From the NCBI GenBank assembly GCA_028583405.1, contig CM053252.1, positions 34,351,196 through 34,415,195 on the forward strand: a stretch of DNA of 64,000 nt, read 5' to 3'. Below, piece by piece: positions 62,901 to 64,000 of this stretch; positions within the stretch are counted from its first letter, which is position 1; every line of letters starts with the position of its first letter. The translations under genes were made by a program, and so were the position numbers. The notes beneath the pieces are model-generated. The model was not told the DNA's origin. It did no database searches and was given only the letters and a program-made list of their open reading frames with translations. This DNA is from Pogonophryne albipinna (taxonomy: Eukaryota > Chordata > Actinopteri > Perciformes > Artedidraconidae).

Positions 62901-63835
62901 TTGGTTAGAGTAGAGAGGGAGAGGGAGGGGAGGAAGAGAGACAGTAGTCTTTGTCATGACCGTAAATGAACAGCCAGGCTTAATTGAGTGGTAACCTCTG
63001 AAGCTGTTGTGCTAACACTGCAGAGAGATAGGAAGATGGAGGGAACGAGGGGTGGAAAAAGAGGAGAGAAGTGCTGATAAGGATTTTTGTGTTCGTCAGC
63101 CCTATCCTTCCCCACCCGCACACTACTGAAAGCAAGCACCTCAAATAGACAAGGCTGTACAAAGCAATATTTTAACACAAAGAGTTGAGCTTTTAGCTTT
63201 ATCATTGACCTTATTTATACTGAAATGTAAGCCCAAGGTTCACTTACTGTGCCCCCCCTTTAATGCAAAGAATTCTCAATGACAGATTAGTTTGGAAAAA
63301 GATGAAGGGTAATGATCGCCAGAAAATGCATTTTATTGACACCGGAGCAAACACAAATGCAGCAGCTCTCATGAACTCATTTTGTTTGCATTTGTTGTAT
63401 TTTCGTGTCTATTAAAAGTGCAGTCTTATTGGCTGGATAATATAAATAGGTTGAGACCCTGGAACAATAAGGTTCGTAGCAGCTTCTTACCACAAATCCA
63501 GACTAAGCGTTACCAAGGGTGATGTGACGGCCCCGGGAAGAGAACAGGAGAAAAGCAAGGCTTGCCAAGATTGAACACAGGGCTATTCCACTACCCAAAG
63601 CTGCTCTGGAAAGTGGAATGGCTAAAATAGGACTTTGAAAAATAAATATAGAGCAATAGAGATAGGCTGCTAATTAGAAGAACAGCTCCAGTCCATCCTC
63701 CAGTATGTACGGAATTAAACTGCAGTGTTAAACAGAGTCCTTGTATCAATATACTGTATATAGAGACATTCAAATACAATATATATATTATTATGTTTAA
63801 GCCAACAAGCAGTATATTAAGTTGTTGAATTTATC
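59996..63835. other. No confirmed gene; long mostly unique stretch
   Basis: There is a (TA)n run at 60889-60906 and a purine-rich block at about 62700-62950 (GGGGGTGAAATGGCCGGCGG, then GAGAGGGAGAGGGAGGGG). No frame has recognisable homology. 62860-63010 holds balanced, repeat-poor sequence with CACTGTAATTACAAGTTTGG and could be a conserved non-coding element. Confidence 0.45.
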
Positions 63836-64000
63836 TTAAAGGTCCCATGTCATGCTTTTCCGGTTATTATCCGTCCCCTTGTGTGTTATGAAGGTTTTTC
63901 TGCATGTAAACGGTCTGCAGAGTCACAAACCCTCAAAGTACACCCTGTAGCGAGTAAAACTCTAACACAGAAAAGACCTGTCTGTGCTGCCCCAGAACGC
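63836..64000 (+). repeat. MITE family A, 5' end, cut by the window edge
   Basis: TTAAAGGTCCCATGTCATGC is the intact 5' terminus, followed by CTGCATGTAAACGGTCTGCA. The element continues beyond the window. This copy supplies the terminus missing from those at 5735 and 25985. Confidence 0.75.

Overview
This window reads as nuclear DNA of a teleost fish, probably a spiny-rayed (percomorph-type) species. The evidence is long (CA)n/(GT)n microsatellites, several familiar fish repeat ends (L2-type and RTE-type LINE tails, a tRNA-derived SINE, TTAA-flanked MITEs, many hAT-type elements) and no compact coding. I find no intact host protein-coding gene and no rRNA or functional tRNA gene. The only coding matches are decayed transposon proteins: LINE endonuclease and reverse transcriptase pieces and one possible hAT N-terminus. 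The window is best described as an intergenic or intronic, repeat-loaded segment.

Layout. 0-10 kb: a 1.3-kb inverted-terminal-repeat transposon (728-2044), an A-rich dispersed repeat, a tRNA-SINE (3888-4195), LINE crumbs, two MITE families and a minus-strand L2-type LINE remnant (9160-10105). 10-17.5 kb: mostly unique AT-rich DNA with an RTE-type LINE tail and one hAT-like MITE. 17.5-26.6 kb: a cluster of very long GT/CA tracts enclosing a nearly perfect inverted duplication (arms 22614-23543 and 25185-26110, about 930 bp each, about 1.6 kb apart) whose junctions lie in microsatellites. 27.7-38.8 kb: a nest of transposons inside an inverted pair of terminal sequences. It holds a LINE broken by two later insertions with clear target-site duplications, and a long, frame-broken L2 copy (about 34.8-38.0 kb). 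38.8-48.2 kb: four further DNA transposons, three with exact 8-bp target duplications, and a 3.1-kb fold-back element (40285-43385) related to a segment at 58.4-60.0 kb. 50.5-55.2 kb: a striking region of phased ACTAGT palindromes. 55.3-64 kb: mostly unique sequence with LINE and MITE ends.

The most unusual structure is the ACTAGT region. Six-base sites of the form AC-NN-GT (mostly ACTAGT) recur first singly every 20-21 bp, then as pairs (often the 14-bp perfect palindrome ACTAGTTAACTAGT) every 29-33 bp. The spacers are unrelated to one another. The same grammar appears in two homologous units and in two further blocks, one of which has unrelated spacers. The pattern is close to two and three DNA helical turns, so it looks like an array of operator-like sites for a dimeric DNA-binding protein, possibly a transposase, and not like an ordinary tandem repeat. 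I do not recognise it as a named family.

All transposon class names rest on terminal sequence, target-duplication length and remembered family resemblance. No database search was possible.
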